Of a stretch of DNA of 64,000 nt, positions 1 to 10,598 are shown piece after piece. How positions within the stretch are numbered: position 1 is the first letter of the stretch; each line of letters opens with the position of its first letter. Source of the DNA: Saposhnikovia divaricata (Eukaryota; Streptophyta; Magnoliopsida; Apiales; Apiaceae); assembly GCA_036435485.1 (NCBI GenBank), contig CM071596.1, forward strand, positions 64,715,001 through 64,779,000, written 5' to 3'. The translations under genes and the position numbers were made by a program. Under the pieces are notes generated by a model. That model was not told where the DNA came from, did not search any database, and saw only the letters and a list, made by a program, of their open reading frames with translations.

Positions 1-341
1 ATTAGTTTTCAATTATTATAGAACTTCGTTGAGCATGATTGATGACCTAGTCATATTATAAGTTTACAAATTTACTACAAAAATCTGGCGACCAAACTTC
101 CTGCCGTATTAATCATCTCATTACAGAATCATGTTTTAGCCTGGTTAAATCATTGTTATATTTAATTATTTATGAATTATATTTACTAGATTTATGTCCC
201 TTCTAGTACAAATTAATTTATAATCAATAATAATGTTTAAAAGGGATACTTATGATTATTAATAAATATTAGTCCCTCACGAAAATTATTAATTAAATAT
301 TCGGACTAATGTAGTGATTTCTTAATTATTAAAGTTTTGGA

Positions 342-655
342 TGGACCAACGAAAATCTTTTACTTTAATTATTAGGAGAATTAAAAATCACCTAATGTAC
401 GTGTACAAGTTGATGTACGAATCGGCCCAACGGAAGATTTGTATATTAATTTTGTAAACGGAATTTTTAAAGTTCAAATTGTAGAATTTAAATTATGTTC
501 TGCCCAACGGTGATATAATTTAATATTTTACTTTTTGTAATCTCATGTTTAATGATAAAATTAATTTAGTATTGATAATCGGCCCAACGGAAGATATTTG
601 TGTATTTTATTTTTCCTATTTAGATAAACTGCTTATCCCTCAGTTTATTTAACTT
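342..655 (+). repeat. Leader with about 79-bp periodic motif (Copia-A)
   Basis: The motif ggCCcAACGgaagat recurs at about 342, 422, 501 and 579, a spacing of 79-80 bp. The copies at 422 and 579 share tcggcccaacggaagat exactly; those at 342 and 501 are degenerate. Between the motifs the sequence is very AT-rich and mostly unalike. This stretch is the untranslated leader between the unseen 5' LTR and gag. It could be a packaging or regulatory repeat; its function is unknown. Confidence 0.6.
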
Positions 656-688
656 ATGTGTTATTTGGTGAACTAACTGTTTTTCATC

Positions 689-1381
689 ATGTGGATTATA
701 TTTATTGTACTTGTTGTACTTATGTGCATGATTGTGATTAACCTTGATTCAGCATTTGGTCCTGTTTCACTTACAAACTACTTTTCACACATTGAACCAT
801 TGAGTGGCTCTAATTTTAAGAAGTGGAAAGAGCAAATTGATCTTACGTTGGGAGTTACTGCCCTTGATTATGCCATAAGGGTTGCAAAACCTGCTGCCAT
901 TACGGCCGAAAGCTCTGCTGAGCTAAAGGCTGATTATGCAAAATGGGAGCATAGCAACCGTGTTTCCTTAATAATTCTTAAGGGCTCCATTACTAGTGCA
1001 ATTCGTGGAGCAATTCCCGAATCTGATAATGCAAAGAAGTACCTAGCGAACATTGAGGAACAATTCAAGGCTTCCACTAAGGCTCAAGCCACTACACTGA
1101 TCTCGAAAATGGTCACTCTCAAGTATAATGGTTCAAGTGGTGTTCGTGATCACATGATGAGAATGAATGATATGGCTTCTCAGTTAAAGGATATGAACAT
1201 GGAAATCTCTGAAGGTTTTCTCGTCCACTTCATAATGACTTCTCTTCCTGCACAATTTGGTCCTTTTAAGATCAACTACAATACGCAGAAAGAAAAATGG
1301 AAGATGAGCGAGCTGATTTCTATGTGCGTTCAAGAAGAAGAACGCCTTAGGTCTGAGAGGTTGAAAGTGCTCATGTTGTGA
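689..1381 (+). pseudogene. gag: Copia-A gag (capsid part), frameshifted at its end
   Basis: This 230-aa ORF encodes the capsid part of a copia Gag, which assembles virus-like particles in the cytoplasm. From residue ~38 it shows the copia gag-polypeptide signature (LSGSNFKKWKEQIDLTLG), then a helical domain running to ~residue 220. The first ATG gives an odd hydrophobic N-terminus (residues 1-20, mostly I, V, L and M), so true initiation could be downstream. The ORF stops at 1379-1381 just before the zinc-knuckle region, which continues in the next frame from about 1360. This is best explained by a one-base deletion near 1357-1361. The sequence is otherwise uninterrupted. Confidence 0.85.
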
Positions 1382-4362
1382 CCACGACACCCGCTAAAGG
1401 AAAAGGAAAGAAATATGGCAATAGTCAAAAGAAAAAGGGAATTGATGCAGTTGTCACGAAAGACAAGGGACAGACTTCTGGCACAAAGAACTTTGGAGGT
1501 CCTAAATGTAACTTCTGCAGAGCTAAAGGACACATAAGGAAAGAGTGTTCCAAATTTCGTGAGTGGTTAGATAAGAAAGGTAATGCATCTATTTATGTTT
1601 GTTATGAAGCTTTTACATCTGAAGCTCCTTTAAATACATGGTGGATAGACACTGGTGCAACTGTGCATATAACTAATTCATTGCAGGGATTCCTTTCCGT
1701 GAAGAAGCTAAATAAAGGAGATCGATATTTACTCGTTGGAAATGGAGAGAAAGTACAAATTGAAGCTGTAGGAACTTTCCGACTTATGTTGGAAAGTGGT
1801 TTTAATTTGGATTTAATGGATACTGTTTATTTTCCCAGTATTACTAGAAACCTTATTTCTGTTTCAAAGTTAGACGCTTATGGATATTCGTTTAAATTTG
1901 AAAATAAAGGTTTTTCTCTATTTCATTATTCTGAGTATATTGGCTCTGGACTGTTAGAGGGAAACCTTTACAGATTATGTTTGAATGCTTCTTTTAGTGA
2001 ATCCTTAATTTTAATGAATGTGCAAGATGAAGTTGCAACTGGTTCTAAAAAGAGAAAAAGAAATGATGAGAATTCCTCAAAATTGTGGCATGAACGACTT
2101 GGTCACATATCCAAAAGTCGAATGGAAAGACTTGTTAAAGAAGGACTTCTTCATCCATTAGATTTCTCAGATTTTGACACATGTATTAAATGTATTAAAG
2201 GAAAATTTGTAAAAACAAATAAAAAGGGTGCAACTCGTAGCACTAAGTGTTTGGAGATAATCCACACTGACATTAGTGGACCATACACTCCAGGCATAGG
2301 TGGTCATAAGTATTTTATTACTTTTATTGATGACTACTCACGTTATGGCTACATTTATCTTTTGCATGAAAAATCTGAAGCACTCGATATGTTTAAAATT
2401 TATAAAGCAGAAGTTGAAAAACAACTTAAATTAGATATTAAGGTTGTTAGATCTGATAGAGGAGGAGAGTATTATGGAAAATTCTCTGAATCTGGACAGA
2501 ATCCAGGACCTTTTGCCTTATTTTTGCAAGAATGTGGCATCGTTCCTCAGTACGCAATGCCGGGTACACCCCAACAGAATGGTGTTGCTGAGAGACGAAA
2601 TCGAACTCTTATGGATATGGTTCGAAGCATGATATGTCACAGTACGTTGCCAGAATTTTTGTGGGTTGAAGCCCTTAAAACAGCTATGCATATCCTTAAT
2701 CGGGTCCCAAGTAAGTCTGTGCCTAAAACACCATATGAAATATGGACTGAAAGGGAACTTAGTTTTGGATATATGCATGTATGGGGTTGTTTGGCTGAAG
2801 CGAAAATATATAACCCACACATCAAGAAATTGGACTCTAAGACTATTACTTGTCATTTTATTGGTTACCCCGAAAGATCTAAAGGTTTTAGGTTTTATTG
2901 TCCATCACACACCACTCGAATAGTTGAGACTAGAAATGCAGTATTTTTTGAGGATGCTAAAGTCAGTGGGAGTACATCTCGAAAGATAAATATGGAAGAG
3001 ATTCAGGAGAATGTCTCTATTCCTATCATTCCAGATATTAGTGCACCAGAAAATGATGATAAAAATATTGGTGCAAATGAGAATGTACATCAAGAACCAC
3101 CTCAAGATGACAATAACACTACTGAACCTCTTAGGAGGTCAGAAAGAGTAAGACGATCAGCAATCTCGGATGATTATATTGTGTATTTAGATGAAATTGA
3201 GTCTAATCTTGGCATGGGACCTGATCCTATTTCTTATAAAGAAGTTATTGCTAGTAACCATTCAACTCAATGGCTTGCAGCCATGGAGGATGAGTTGAAA
3301 TCCATGAAGGATAGTGATGTATGGGATCTAGTTGAGTTGCCACAAGGGATCAAAGCTGTGGGCTGCAAATGGGTCTATAAAACTAAGCTTGATTCTAGTG
3401 GGAACATCGAAAGATATAAAGCTAGATTGGTTGCAAAGGGCTTCACACAAAGAAAAGGAATTGATTATAATGATACATTTTCCCCTGTTTCGAGTAAGGA
3501 CTCATTTCGTATCATCATGGCTTTAGTAGCTCATTATGATTTAGAGTTACACCAAATGGATGTTAAAATCACTTTTCTAAATGGTGACTTGCATGAGGAT
3601 GTCTACATGTCACAACCGGAAGGTTTTGTAGTCAAAGGCAAGGAACACATGAAATTTCGGTTAAAGAATTCCATATATGGATTAAGGCAAGCTTCTAGAG
3701 AGTGGTATATTAAATTCGATGATGTGATTGGAAAATTTGGGTTTAAAGAAAATTTTGTTGACCAATGCATATATCTAAAAGTGAGTGGGAGCAAGTACAT
3801 TATTTTAGTACTATATGTGGATGATATTCTACTCGCTAGTAGTGATATGAATTTAATGCATGAGACAAAGAGATTCCTTCATAAGAATTTTGATATGAAG
3901 GATCTGGGGGAAGCATCTTATGTCTTGGGCATTGAAATTCATAGAAATAGATCTCATGGAATTTTGGGTTTATCACAAAGAGCTTATATTGATAAAGTTC
4001 TCAAACGTTTTAACATGCAAAATTGTTCTCCAAGCGTTGCTCCTGTTGTCAAGGGTGACAAATTTAGCTTGAAACAATGTCCTCAAAATCAGCTAGAATT
4101 GGATCAAATGGAGAATATTCCTTATGCTTCGGCAGTTGGGAGTCTTATGTATGCTCAAGTTTGTACTCGTCCAGACATAGCATATATTGTTGGAATGCTA
4201 GGGCGATACCAAATAAATCCAGGTCCGGATCATTGGAAAGCTGTTAAAAAGGTCATGCGGTATTTGCAAGGTACAAAAGATTTTATGCTCACATATCGAA
4301 AGACGGATAACCTTGAAGTTATTGGTTATTCGGATTTTGATTATGCTGGGTGTAAAGATTAG
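1378..4362 (+). pseudogene. pol: Copia-A pol: zinc knuckle, protease, integrase, RT, start of RNase H
   Basis: This 994-aa open stretch is the pol part of a copia polyprotein. It has a CCHC zinc knuckle (CNFCRAKGHIRKEC, ~residue 44) and an aspartic protease with DTGA (~90). The integrase has an HHCC zinc domain (~237-275) and catalytic D, D and E in HTDISGP (~296), SDRGGEY (~360) and GTPQQNGVAERRN (~396). The reverse transcriptase has YVDD (~813). RNase H begins at ~983. It ends in a TAG at 4360-4362 inside the RNase H domain, and the same frame continues past it. There is no own ATG at the zinc-knuckle side; it should be fused to gag but is in another frame. Full-length copia polyproteins are about 1300-1450 aa, which matches the sum of the pieces. 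Confidence 0.92.
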
Positions 4363-4800
4363 TTGAAATCCACTTCAAGTTATATTTTTATGCTTTCTGG
4401 AGGAGCTATATCATGGAAAAGTGCTAAGCAGTCGTTGCATACCTCTTCTACAATGGAAGCTGAATTTGTGGCTTGCTATAAGGCAACAAAGAAAGCTCTA
4501 TGGTTGAGGAATTTTGTCACGTATCTCAAAATAGTTGACACTATTTCTAGACCACTGAAAATTTATTGCGATAATAAAGCTGCTGTTTCTTTCTCTAAAG
4601 ACTACAAGATAAGTGATGCGACAAAACACATAGATATAAAGTATCTTGTAGTACGAGAAAGAGTTCAAAAACAACAAGTGTCTATTGAGCAAATTAGTAC
4701 AGTTGCTATGTTGGCGGATCCATTGACAAAAGGTTTATCGCCCAATCTATTTCGAGAACATGTTGCTAGCATGGGTTTGGTTGATAATCTTTATTATTGA
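4363..4800 (+). pseudogene. Copia-A RNase H, C-terminal part after the TAG
   Basis: These 145 codons continue the pol frame directly after the stop at 4360-4362. They hold the rest of copia RNase H: KSTSSYIF, TSSTMEAEF with the catalytic glutamate, YCDNKAAV, and the C-terminal TKHIDIKY and ADPLTKGL motifs that end copia polyproteins. No separate start is expected. The fragment is recognisable only because of the nonsense mutation. It ends in TGA at 4798-4800, about 390 bp before the 3' LTR, a normal distance. Confidence 0.88.
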
Positions 4801-5190
4801 TTCATGGATTTTATTGTAAGACACTAGTATTGTGATCACCTTATGTTATGGTTTTTGGACAGTATTTAGTTTGTTACTTCTATTATTGTGCACATTCGAA
4901 GTTTATGGAACAAACAATTATGTAAGGACCTCATGAACATATTGATTTGCTATTGCTTATGATATATTATGTTGTTCATGACTTTAAGCTATATCTTTTG
5001 CTAAGTTTTGCAATTATACTTGGATTGTAACTGGAGGAAGGTTTCATATCTCTATACGAGTATGATACTACCTTTAATTCTATTTTAGTATGATGTAAAA
5101 TTTAGCCTGTCTTAAGGGATGTAAAGCTCAATAATGAAGTCTTGTTATATGTATGTCGATGATATACTGACTCTCGGCCAAGTGGGAGAA
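4801..5190 (+). other. Copia-A 3' untranslated region and polypurine tract
   Basis: This is non-coding sequence between the pol stop and the 3' LTR. No ORF or RNA gene is seen. It ends in the purine-rich ccaagtgggagaa (5178-5190), which abuts the LTR start and is the likely primer site for plus-strand synthesis. Confidence 0.8.
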
Positions 5191-5298
5191 TGTTGGATTC
5201 GACGGGATCCAATCCATTATTTATGGTCCATCGGGTTTTATTATTAATCATCTAAATAAGACTTGAGCCTAATTAATAATTAAATATATAAATAGCAC

Positions 5299-5301
<3 letters not shown>

Positions 5302-5348
<47 letters not shown>
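5302..5348. repeat. (TA)n microsatellite inside the Copia-A LTR
   Basis: About 23 uninterrupted AT/TA dinucleotides lie in the U3 part of the LTR. The tract is likely to vary in length between alleles. Confidence 0.95.
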
Positions 5349-5351
<3 letters not shown>

Positions 5352-5470
5352 TATTACATCCAAAATATATATTTGGATATATATATTAATAATGGCTTAA
5401 GTACCCAAGCTCATAACTTTGATGGACGGTTATGGGTTTAGCCCATTAGGATTGGTCCCGCTATTCCCTC

Positions 5471-5480
5471 TATATAAAGA
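5471..5480 (+). promoter_or_regulatory. TATA-like box of the Copia-A LTR
   Basis: tatataaaga follows the pyrimidine-rich cccgctattccctc. The position within the LTR suits the core promoter. Called by sequence only. Confidence 0.55.
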
Positions 5481-5727
5481 ATATTATGTGAGAACAAAAG
5501 GTACGTGTCTCATAGTATTCAGAAAATACACACACCCCATCCTTACGTATAGAGGAGAATAGTGAAGATCAATTCCCTTAAGTACTTGCGCTCTTCGGAC
5601 TCTCTCAAGATCATTAAAGGCCTCTTTCGATTCAGGTACGCTTCCGCTATTAATTATACTCATAGTCTTGATCAGGAGATTCATGTATATTATTATGTTG
5701 TATATATATACATGATTTATTCTAACA

Positions 5728-6412
5728 CATACAACTAAAATGCATTTCAAAAAACACTTAAATTTAAATTTCATCTGGAAGATGACAAAAAGTAAAGAAA
5801 TATCAACTGCATGGGGCTTGTACCGGAATGAAAATGATAATTGTTGCATCGAAATTCGAAAAGACATGTATGTCGAAGCTACACATGCACATACAATTAT
5901 AAAAAAGACAATGAAAGGGAATTGAGATAGGATCACGAGTGTACATCGGGACACAACTCACTGCTGCTGTAAATGATACCGTCAACTCGCCAGCCTATGG
6001 CTTCACATTTCATTATACTTTTCTTTCAACGTCACAATATGCTGTAGGTAAATAATGTTATGTATACATGTGTAGCGGAGCCGGGAGACGGACTATCCCG
6101 GCATGAATTTTTGGTTCAAGTGAAAAATTAAGCTAATCTTTTCATTTCGAGTCATGTTTTGTCGTTAAAAATTAGTTGGATATATATTTTGTTTGAACCC
6201 AGCTGATTTTGAATAATTAGTAGAAAAAATTCAGCCCCTGGTATTTCCGATTCGAGCCCCTGATCTTTAATTCCTATTACTTGGTTCCTCTATCTACAAT
6301 GTACTCGAGTAACAAACTTTTAAACAACCTGTATAATTGTATTAGAAAACGGGGGAGTATAGATGTGCTATGGAGTCCAGTAGTTTCAAACACATAAAAA
6401 GGCTCATTAGTC
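5728..6412. other. Intergenic DNA, nothing supported
   Basis: AT-rich sequence between the Copia-A LTR and the MITE. Short ORFs here have no recognisable motifs. A 7-bp-stem hairpin (gccggga/tcccggc, about 6080-6102) is the only local structure. No gene is called. Confidence 0.6.
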
Positions 6413-6799
6413 CAGTTATAATGGCTCCCGGTTTATGGCAACCGGTTGTCAAGTACTGTTTAACCAACATACTGTTTTAAGCCGTTGGATCGTTGATCCA
6501 GCGGCTCTGATTTAAAAAAAAAAAATTACACCGTATCGCAGAAAATTTCTGCGGTACGGAGTAATTACCAAAATGCCCCCTGTTTCACATAAAAAATCTA
6601 CTGTTCACCGTATCGCAGAAAGTTTCTGCGGTACGTGAACAGTGGGGGTATTTTGGTAATTACTCCGTACCGCAGAAATACGATGCAATTTTTTTTTAAA
6701 ATCAGAGCCGTTGGATCAACGATCCAACGGCTCTGAAATAATATGTTTGTTAAACAATACTTGGCAACCGGTTGCCACAGACTGGCCCCCAGTTATAAT
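6413..6799. mobile_element. Mutator-like MITE, 367 bp, with 10-bp target duplication
   Basis: The element at 6423-6789 is flanked by the direct repeat cagttataat (6413-6422 and 6790-6799); 9-10 bp duplications are typical of Mutator-like transposons. The ends are inverted: tggcaaccggttg is present in both arms, followed by caagta(c/t)tgtttaac. Further in, both arms carry a palindrome around gccgttggatcaacgatcc, then an inner inverted pair ccgtatcgcagaaa/tttctgcggtacgg. The core (about 6605-6645) is another palindrome bounded by gttcac/gtgaac. There is no coding capacity, so it would move only with a transposase from elsewhere. The whole transcript could fold into one long hairpin. Confidence 0.88.
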
Positions 6800-7268
6800 A
6801 TAGATCCCCTATAAATTTACGAAATGGATGATTTTATTGGGAATAAAAAGAATCCAAAATAATATGGATCCCCTATAAATTAACAGTAATATTAACGTTT
6901 GTATATATGATGGAGATAACATTAGGAGAAAATACGATTTTTTACAAAATTCTTGATAAAATTAGGATGAAAAAGTCCTAAATAAATTATTTAAATGGAC
7001 GATATATTTTATCTTAAATTAGAATGAAAAATCATCAGCCGTGAATTCATTTCAATCAAATACATTGTTGTATAGTCATAGATACAAGAAAGATGAGAAT
7101 ATCAAAAACTCTAAACGTTATTGTACATATGAGCATGATTAATACAAGTTACAAATTAAAACCTTGAATCAAAACAACTTATCGCAAATAAGAAAAATTC
7201 GGTCAAAATATTATAAAATTATTAGTTATATTCATATTGTTGTGAATCGAAATCCCCAATATCGATAC

Positions 7269-7378
7269 CTATAAAAATATTAGTTAATCTTCATACTATC
7301 GTGAACCGAAATTCTAACATTTCAGTTTTGAATAAAATGAATTTAAATTTATAACTGAAAACATTGAATTAGATTACT
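7269..7378 (+). repeat. Diverged direct repeat, copy 1
   Basis: Matches 7949-8058 in order: ctataaaaa(t/c)(a/g)ttagttaatcttca, then tcagtt, then aatgaatttaaatttataact, then a similar tail. About 75-80% alike by eye. Origin unknown. Confidence 0.65.
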
Positions 7379-7433
7379 ATCTTAGTAGATATTGATTCTG
7401 TTTGACAATTAGCTGTTAACCCTTAGCGGTTAA

Positions 7434-7511
7434 CGGATTGAGTTAGCTGTTTTAACTAGCGGACTGAATTAGCTGTTTTGACTAGCGGATTGAGTTAGAT
7501 GTTTTACATCA
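7434..7511 (+). repeat. 26-bp minisatellite, three copies
   Basis: The unit cggattgagttagctgtttt + 6 bases repeats at 7434, 7460 and 7486 with two or three changes per unit. The preceding gttaaccct...ggttaac adds a small inverted repeat. Confidence 0.75.
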
Positions 7512-7948
7512 AATTGCTTGGTAATTAGTTATTAGAGTTAACTTTTTGTGTATTAACTAGACATAATACAAACCTCAAATTGAAAAACTCCTCCAACTTT
7601 TTCAAAATTAGTTTTTTGAGTTCAAAAAATATTTCAATCTACTAATTACCAAATACTAACATAAGAGATTTCATCTGGTCAAACCTCTGATTGGGTTCAA
7701 ACCTCTAATTTTTTCTGAAATCTCTAACTTCCAAATTAGACAAAACATATTGAAACTGAAGCACTCGAAAAGAGAATTTGCTATGCTATATTTAGGCAAT
7801 ACCGCTATAAATTGAAAGGTGTTCACGTCACAAAGTTGAACTACTAAAAGCCAAAATATCGCAATATTTCACATTTTATTTAATATCATTTCACATTTAT
7901 TCCTTCCAATTTCCATGATTTTACTCTAAAATCCCCTAAAGTCAAATG

Positions 7949-8058
7949 CTATAAAAACGTTAGTTAATCTTCACATTATCCAGAATCGATACTGTGACAT
8001 CTCAGTTCTAAATATAATGAATTTAAATTTATAACTAAAATTATTGAACTAGATGACT
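7949..8058 (+). repeat. Diverged direct repeat, copy 2
   Basis: Partner of 7269-7378. It keeps the block aatgaatttaaatttataact unchanged and differs mainly around the middle (ccagaatcgatactgtgac against cgtgaaccgaaattctaac). Confidence 0.65.
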
Positions 8059-8156
8059 AATTGATTGAATATTAAAAATTTTTGGACACAATCTGTAAAA
8101 AGTGAGAACACTTAAAAATAGAGAAAGTTAATCTATATTAGACAACATTGCAACAA

Positions 8157-8264
8157 ATTGAAAAATATTTATGATCACAAATATTAAAAACCAAAATCTC
8201 ATAATAAAGCATTGAAAAATATTTATGATTGCAAATATTAAAAATCAAAATCTCAAAATAAAGC
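8157..8264 (+). repeat. 54-bp tandem duplication
   Basis: Two adjacent 54-bp units (8157-8210 and 8211-8264) begin attgaaaaatatttatgat and end aataaagc, with a few substitutions. No coding meaning is apparent. Confidence 0.8.
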
Positions 8265-8800
8265 TAAAATATGCCTATGTCTTGCACTATGTCTTGCACG
8301 GGTAATGAAGATAGTCGTAATAATGGTTTAACATCAAATCAAAATCTGGATTTTAATATAAATTTTAAATTTATTGTTGATTATTAATTATTAATATATT
8401 ATCTAGAAGGCTCAATCTCCTAGTATATCTGCCTGTGGGTCTCTCCATAAAGAGAGAAGACCAGCACAAGCCCTGTTTGAATTTGAGTTTTTTCTACACT
8501 AGTAATTCCATTGGCTTTTCTCTGTTGAACTCCACAGAATCTTCTATAGACTTGTTTTTTCTCCGTAGAATTTAGATGAGTCATGAGACTCATGACACAA
8601 GTTTTCTTTTTGAAACAAACCAAATCACACTCCACTGCACATCTGCACCTGAACTCAGCTGTATTTTTATGCAAACGCTTCCTCTAAATTTATCCGTAAA
8701 TCGAAATTTCGGTTAATATATTTAGCAAAAAATGAACGATAAACGTTAAAAAAAGTATATGACTAAATTATGTTACTGTCCGATCCCTTACATCTCTATC

Positions 8801-8809
8801 TTTATATAA
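8801..8809 (+). promoter_or_regulatory. TATA-like box upstream of the 228-aa ORF
   Basis: tttatataa lies 345 bp before the ATG at 9154, in a pyrimidine-rich setting (catctctatc before it). This would give an untranslated leader of about 310 bp, possibly with an intron. A weak call based on motif and position only. Confidence 0.35.
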
Positions 8810-9153
8810 GTGAGACATCAGTAACCAGGAAAGTGAAGACAAAAATATATACTATACAACTACAGAAGTGCTTAAACAAAAAACTCGTAATAACACAAGT
8901 GGAAGAAAACGAAGGATAAATCATGTTTACATTTGTCCTCTCTAATCTTAAGACGGCAATAACTTCATAGTAGTCCTTTTGAATAACAAGTGGAAAATGA
9001 CTCTTTTGACTCAGTTTAATTTTCTACATACAGTACGCATTTGACTGAGTTTCACTTTCTATATGTTTTCTATATACATGTTGCAAGGCAACTAGACCTG
9101 CATCTTTCACCCTTCACAAATCAACCATTTCTCCTTTCGACACCCTTTAGATT

Positions 9154-9840
9154 ATGCTTGACATTCAAAGAAATGGCAAGATTGGTTCTGAATCAAAAGA
9201 ATTCAACTTTTGGGACGATAAAAGAATCGAGAAGGGTGATAAACATGCTGATTCGGAGAGCTCTGATCTAGAGTTTCAAACTAAAACGACCGAATGTGAT
9301 GATTACTCTCCAACATTCTGGGCTCCTAGTACTAGACATGAGGCCTCTAAATTGTTGCAACACAGTTCCCAATACACTGTTCGATCCCCGACGTCTCGAC
9401 TACAGGTTATGGTAGATGATCGAAGAGTCCTAACTAACATGGTCCAGAACATGCCTGAGTCGTCGTTTGAACTCTCTTTAAGGGACATAGTAGATGATCG
9501 GACGACCATGCAAGCAGGTGAGAAGAAGATTGAGAAAAAGAAGTGTGTGGAGAGGAGTAGAATGGTACGTAGTCAAAGCATGGATAGTGGAGTTTTTCTC
9601 TTAAAGATGTTTCTCCCAGCATGTCTAAGTGCAAAGAAGAAATCAACATCAGGAAATTGCTCTAGGACTTCTCACAGGCCATCGTTAGATGGATCAGAGA
9701 AGCCAATGGACAAGGAGTGGTGGAGCGTAATGTTTCTTGTGTCAAGAAGGAAGATTAACAATTGTAACAGTAATAGCAGCAGCCGCAGCAGTGGAAGCAT
9801 CCACAACAGGTATATTCACGGTAGCTATGATCTATTATAA
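9154..9840 (+). CDS. Unrecognised 228-aa protein, possible host gene
   Basis: The only long ORF in the window without transposon motifs. I do not recognise a family. The protein is hydrophilic and rich in S, K, R, D and E. It has an acidic/basic N-terminus, a middle motif SSFELSLRDIVDD (~residues 108-120), a basic cluster (EKKIEKKKCVERSRMVRSQS), a short hydrophobic patch GVFLLKMFLPACL (~147-159) and a Ser/Asn-rich tail. The first in-frame ATG at 9154 was taken. No membrane span or signal peptide is evident in this frame. From ~9750 another frame encodes a hydrophobic stretch (9755-9850), so a sequence change or splice near the 3' end could give a different C-terminus. It lies between Copia-A and the retrotransposon nest, with a TATA-like box at 8801. 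It could be a real small gene or a chance ORF. Confidence 0.5.
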   Translation: MLDIQRNGKIGSESKEFNFWDDKRIEKGDKHADSESSDLEFQTKTTECDDYSPTFWAPSTRHEASKLLQHSSQYTVRSPTSRLQVMVDDRRVLTNMVQNMPESSFELSLRDIVDDRTTMQAGEKKIEKKKCVERSRMVRSQSMDSGVFLLKMFLPACLSAKKKSTSGNCSRTSHRPSLDGSEKPMDKEWWSVMFLVSRRKINNCNSNSSSRSSGSIHNRYIHGSYDLL

Positions 9841-10462
9841 ACTACAGCATGTGCACAAGTATAATTTGAATGAGAATACCACATATGCACAAAAGAGCAA
9901 AAAAAAAAAAAAAACATTGCAGCGTGTACACACCAGAAAAAATTATGCATCATTTGTTCTATGAATGTCTTCAGAAGGACACCAGATTCACCCAATTATT
10001 TTGTCATAGCAGGAATGGAGATAACTGCATCACACCGGTTTACTTAACATCTGATCAATTAAGCAAATCAAGAAGACACGTATGGAGCATTTGCTGAACA
10101 CAACTCTTTAAAGGTGTAGCAAGGGTTTTTGCTAGGCGACAGTATCTACCAAAATCAATGACCCCACGATTTCTTTCATGTCACATTTTGTGACGTGGAT
10201 CTTGTAATTGAATTGTATTTTATGTAATGTTATTAAGATATCTTCACTTCTCTGGTGCATTATTCTGTATAATTTAATTGCATGGCAATTATGCACTATT
10301 CTTACAGAAAACAATTACGAAACATATATTTAATAGTGAAATACAATATTATGCAATTTTGGAAAAGTATTTTGTTCGGCAGAAGAACATAAATTTCGTT
10401 CCGAGTATTTATGAATAAGTTAGTTCTAAGAATAGTAATTGTATTGAATTTTATATAATGTT
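9841..10462. other. Intergenic DNA up to the retrotransposon nest
   Basis: AT-rich, with a poly-A run at 9900-9914. No gene is supported. Two short similar blocks, ttgaattgtattttatgtaatg (~10207) and gtattgaattttatataatg (10441), are noted. E0 starts directly after the second. Confidence 0.6.
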
Positions 10463-10598
10463 TGATAAGTGCATATTTTTGCATATTTTTATTACCTGTT
10501 TATAGCTTGAACTCGTATTTTAATAATTAATTTTGTTGCATTTCAGGAAATTCGTGAATAAATAAAGAAATGGCAAAATAAAGAAATAAAGAGCAAGG
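10463..10598 (+). repeat. E0 5' LTR, piece 1 of 3
   Basis: First 136 bp of the E0 LTR, starting TGATAAGTGCATATTT. It is interrupted by E1 after the target caagg (10594-10598); the LTR resumes at 15955. Confidence 0.8.

Larger units (their letters stand above)
1..5727 (+). mobile_element. Copia-A: Ty1/copia LTR retrotransposon, 5' end outside window
   Basis: The order gag, zinc knuckle, protease, integrase, reverse transcriptase, RNase H, polypurine tract, LTR is the Ty1/copia order. The 3' LTR begins TGTTGGATTC right after a purine-rich tract and ends TCTAACA. The matching 5' LTR is not found in bases 1-688, so it must lie to the left of the window, and the TSD cannot be checked. The coding region has one frameshift between gag and pol and one in-frame TAG before the RNase H active region, so this copy is not autonomous. 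Decay is light: all catalytic motifs are otherwise readable. Confidence 0.93.
5191..5727 (+). repeat. Copia-A 3' LTR (537 bp)
   Basis: Starts TGTTGGATTC and ends TCTAACA, with short inverted tips TGTT/AACA. It contains a TA microsatellite (5302-5348) and a TATA-like box (tatataaaga at 5471-5480) placed as expected for the U3/R boundary. It directly follows the polypurine tract. The 5' partner is outside the window, so LTR divergence cannot be measured. Confidence 0.85.
6800..8760. other. AT-rich intergenic DNA with scattered degenerate repeats
   Basis: No ORF with recognisable motifs. It contains a pair of ~110-bp diverged direct repeats, a 26-bp x3 minisatellite and a 54-bp x2 tandem, listed separately. 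A short direct repeat (gatcccctataaatt) also occurs near 6805 and 6866, next to the MITE. The sequence from about 7399 (tttgacaattagctgtt) to 7660 (ctaattaccaaata) has weakly complementary ends and could be a worn hAT-type MITE, but no clean target duplication was found. Confidence 0.5.

Noticed and set aside
342..655. CRISPR-like regular spacing in the Copia-A leader
   Set aside because: The repeats are short and degenerate, the spacing is 79 bp, and the setting is a plant retrotransposon leader.
5740..5925. 61-codon ORF downstream of the Copia-A LTR
   Set aside because: Short, no motif, overlapped by equally long frames on the other strand.
6080..6102. Small hairpin gccggga...tcccggc as a possible terminator
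   Set aside because: Eukaryotic context, short stem and no transcript ending here; not interpretable.
8420..8674. 84-codon minus-strand ORF
   Set aside because: No motif, no promoter, ordinary intergenic composition.
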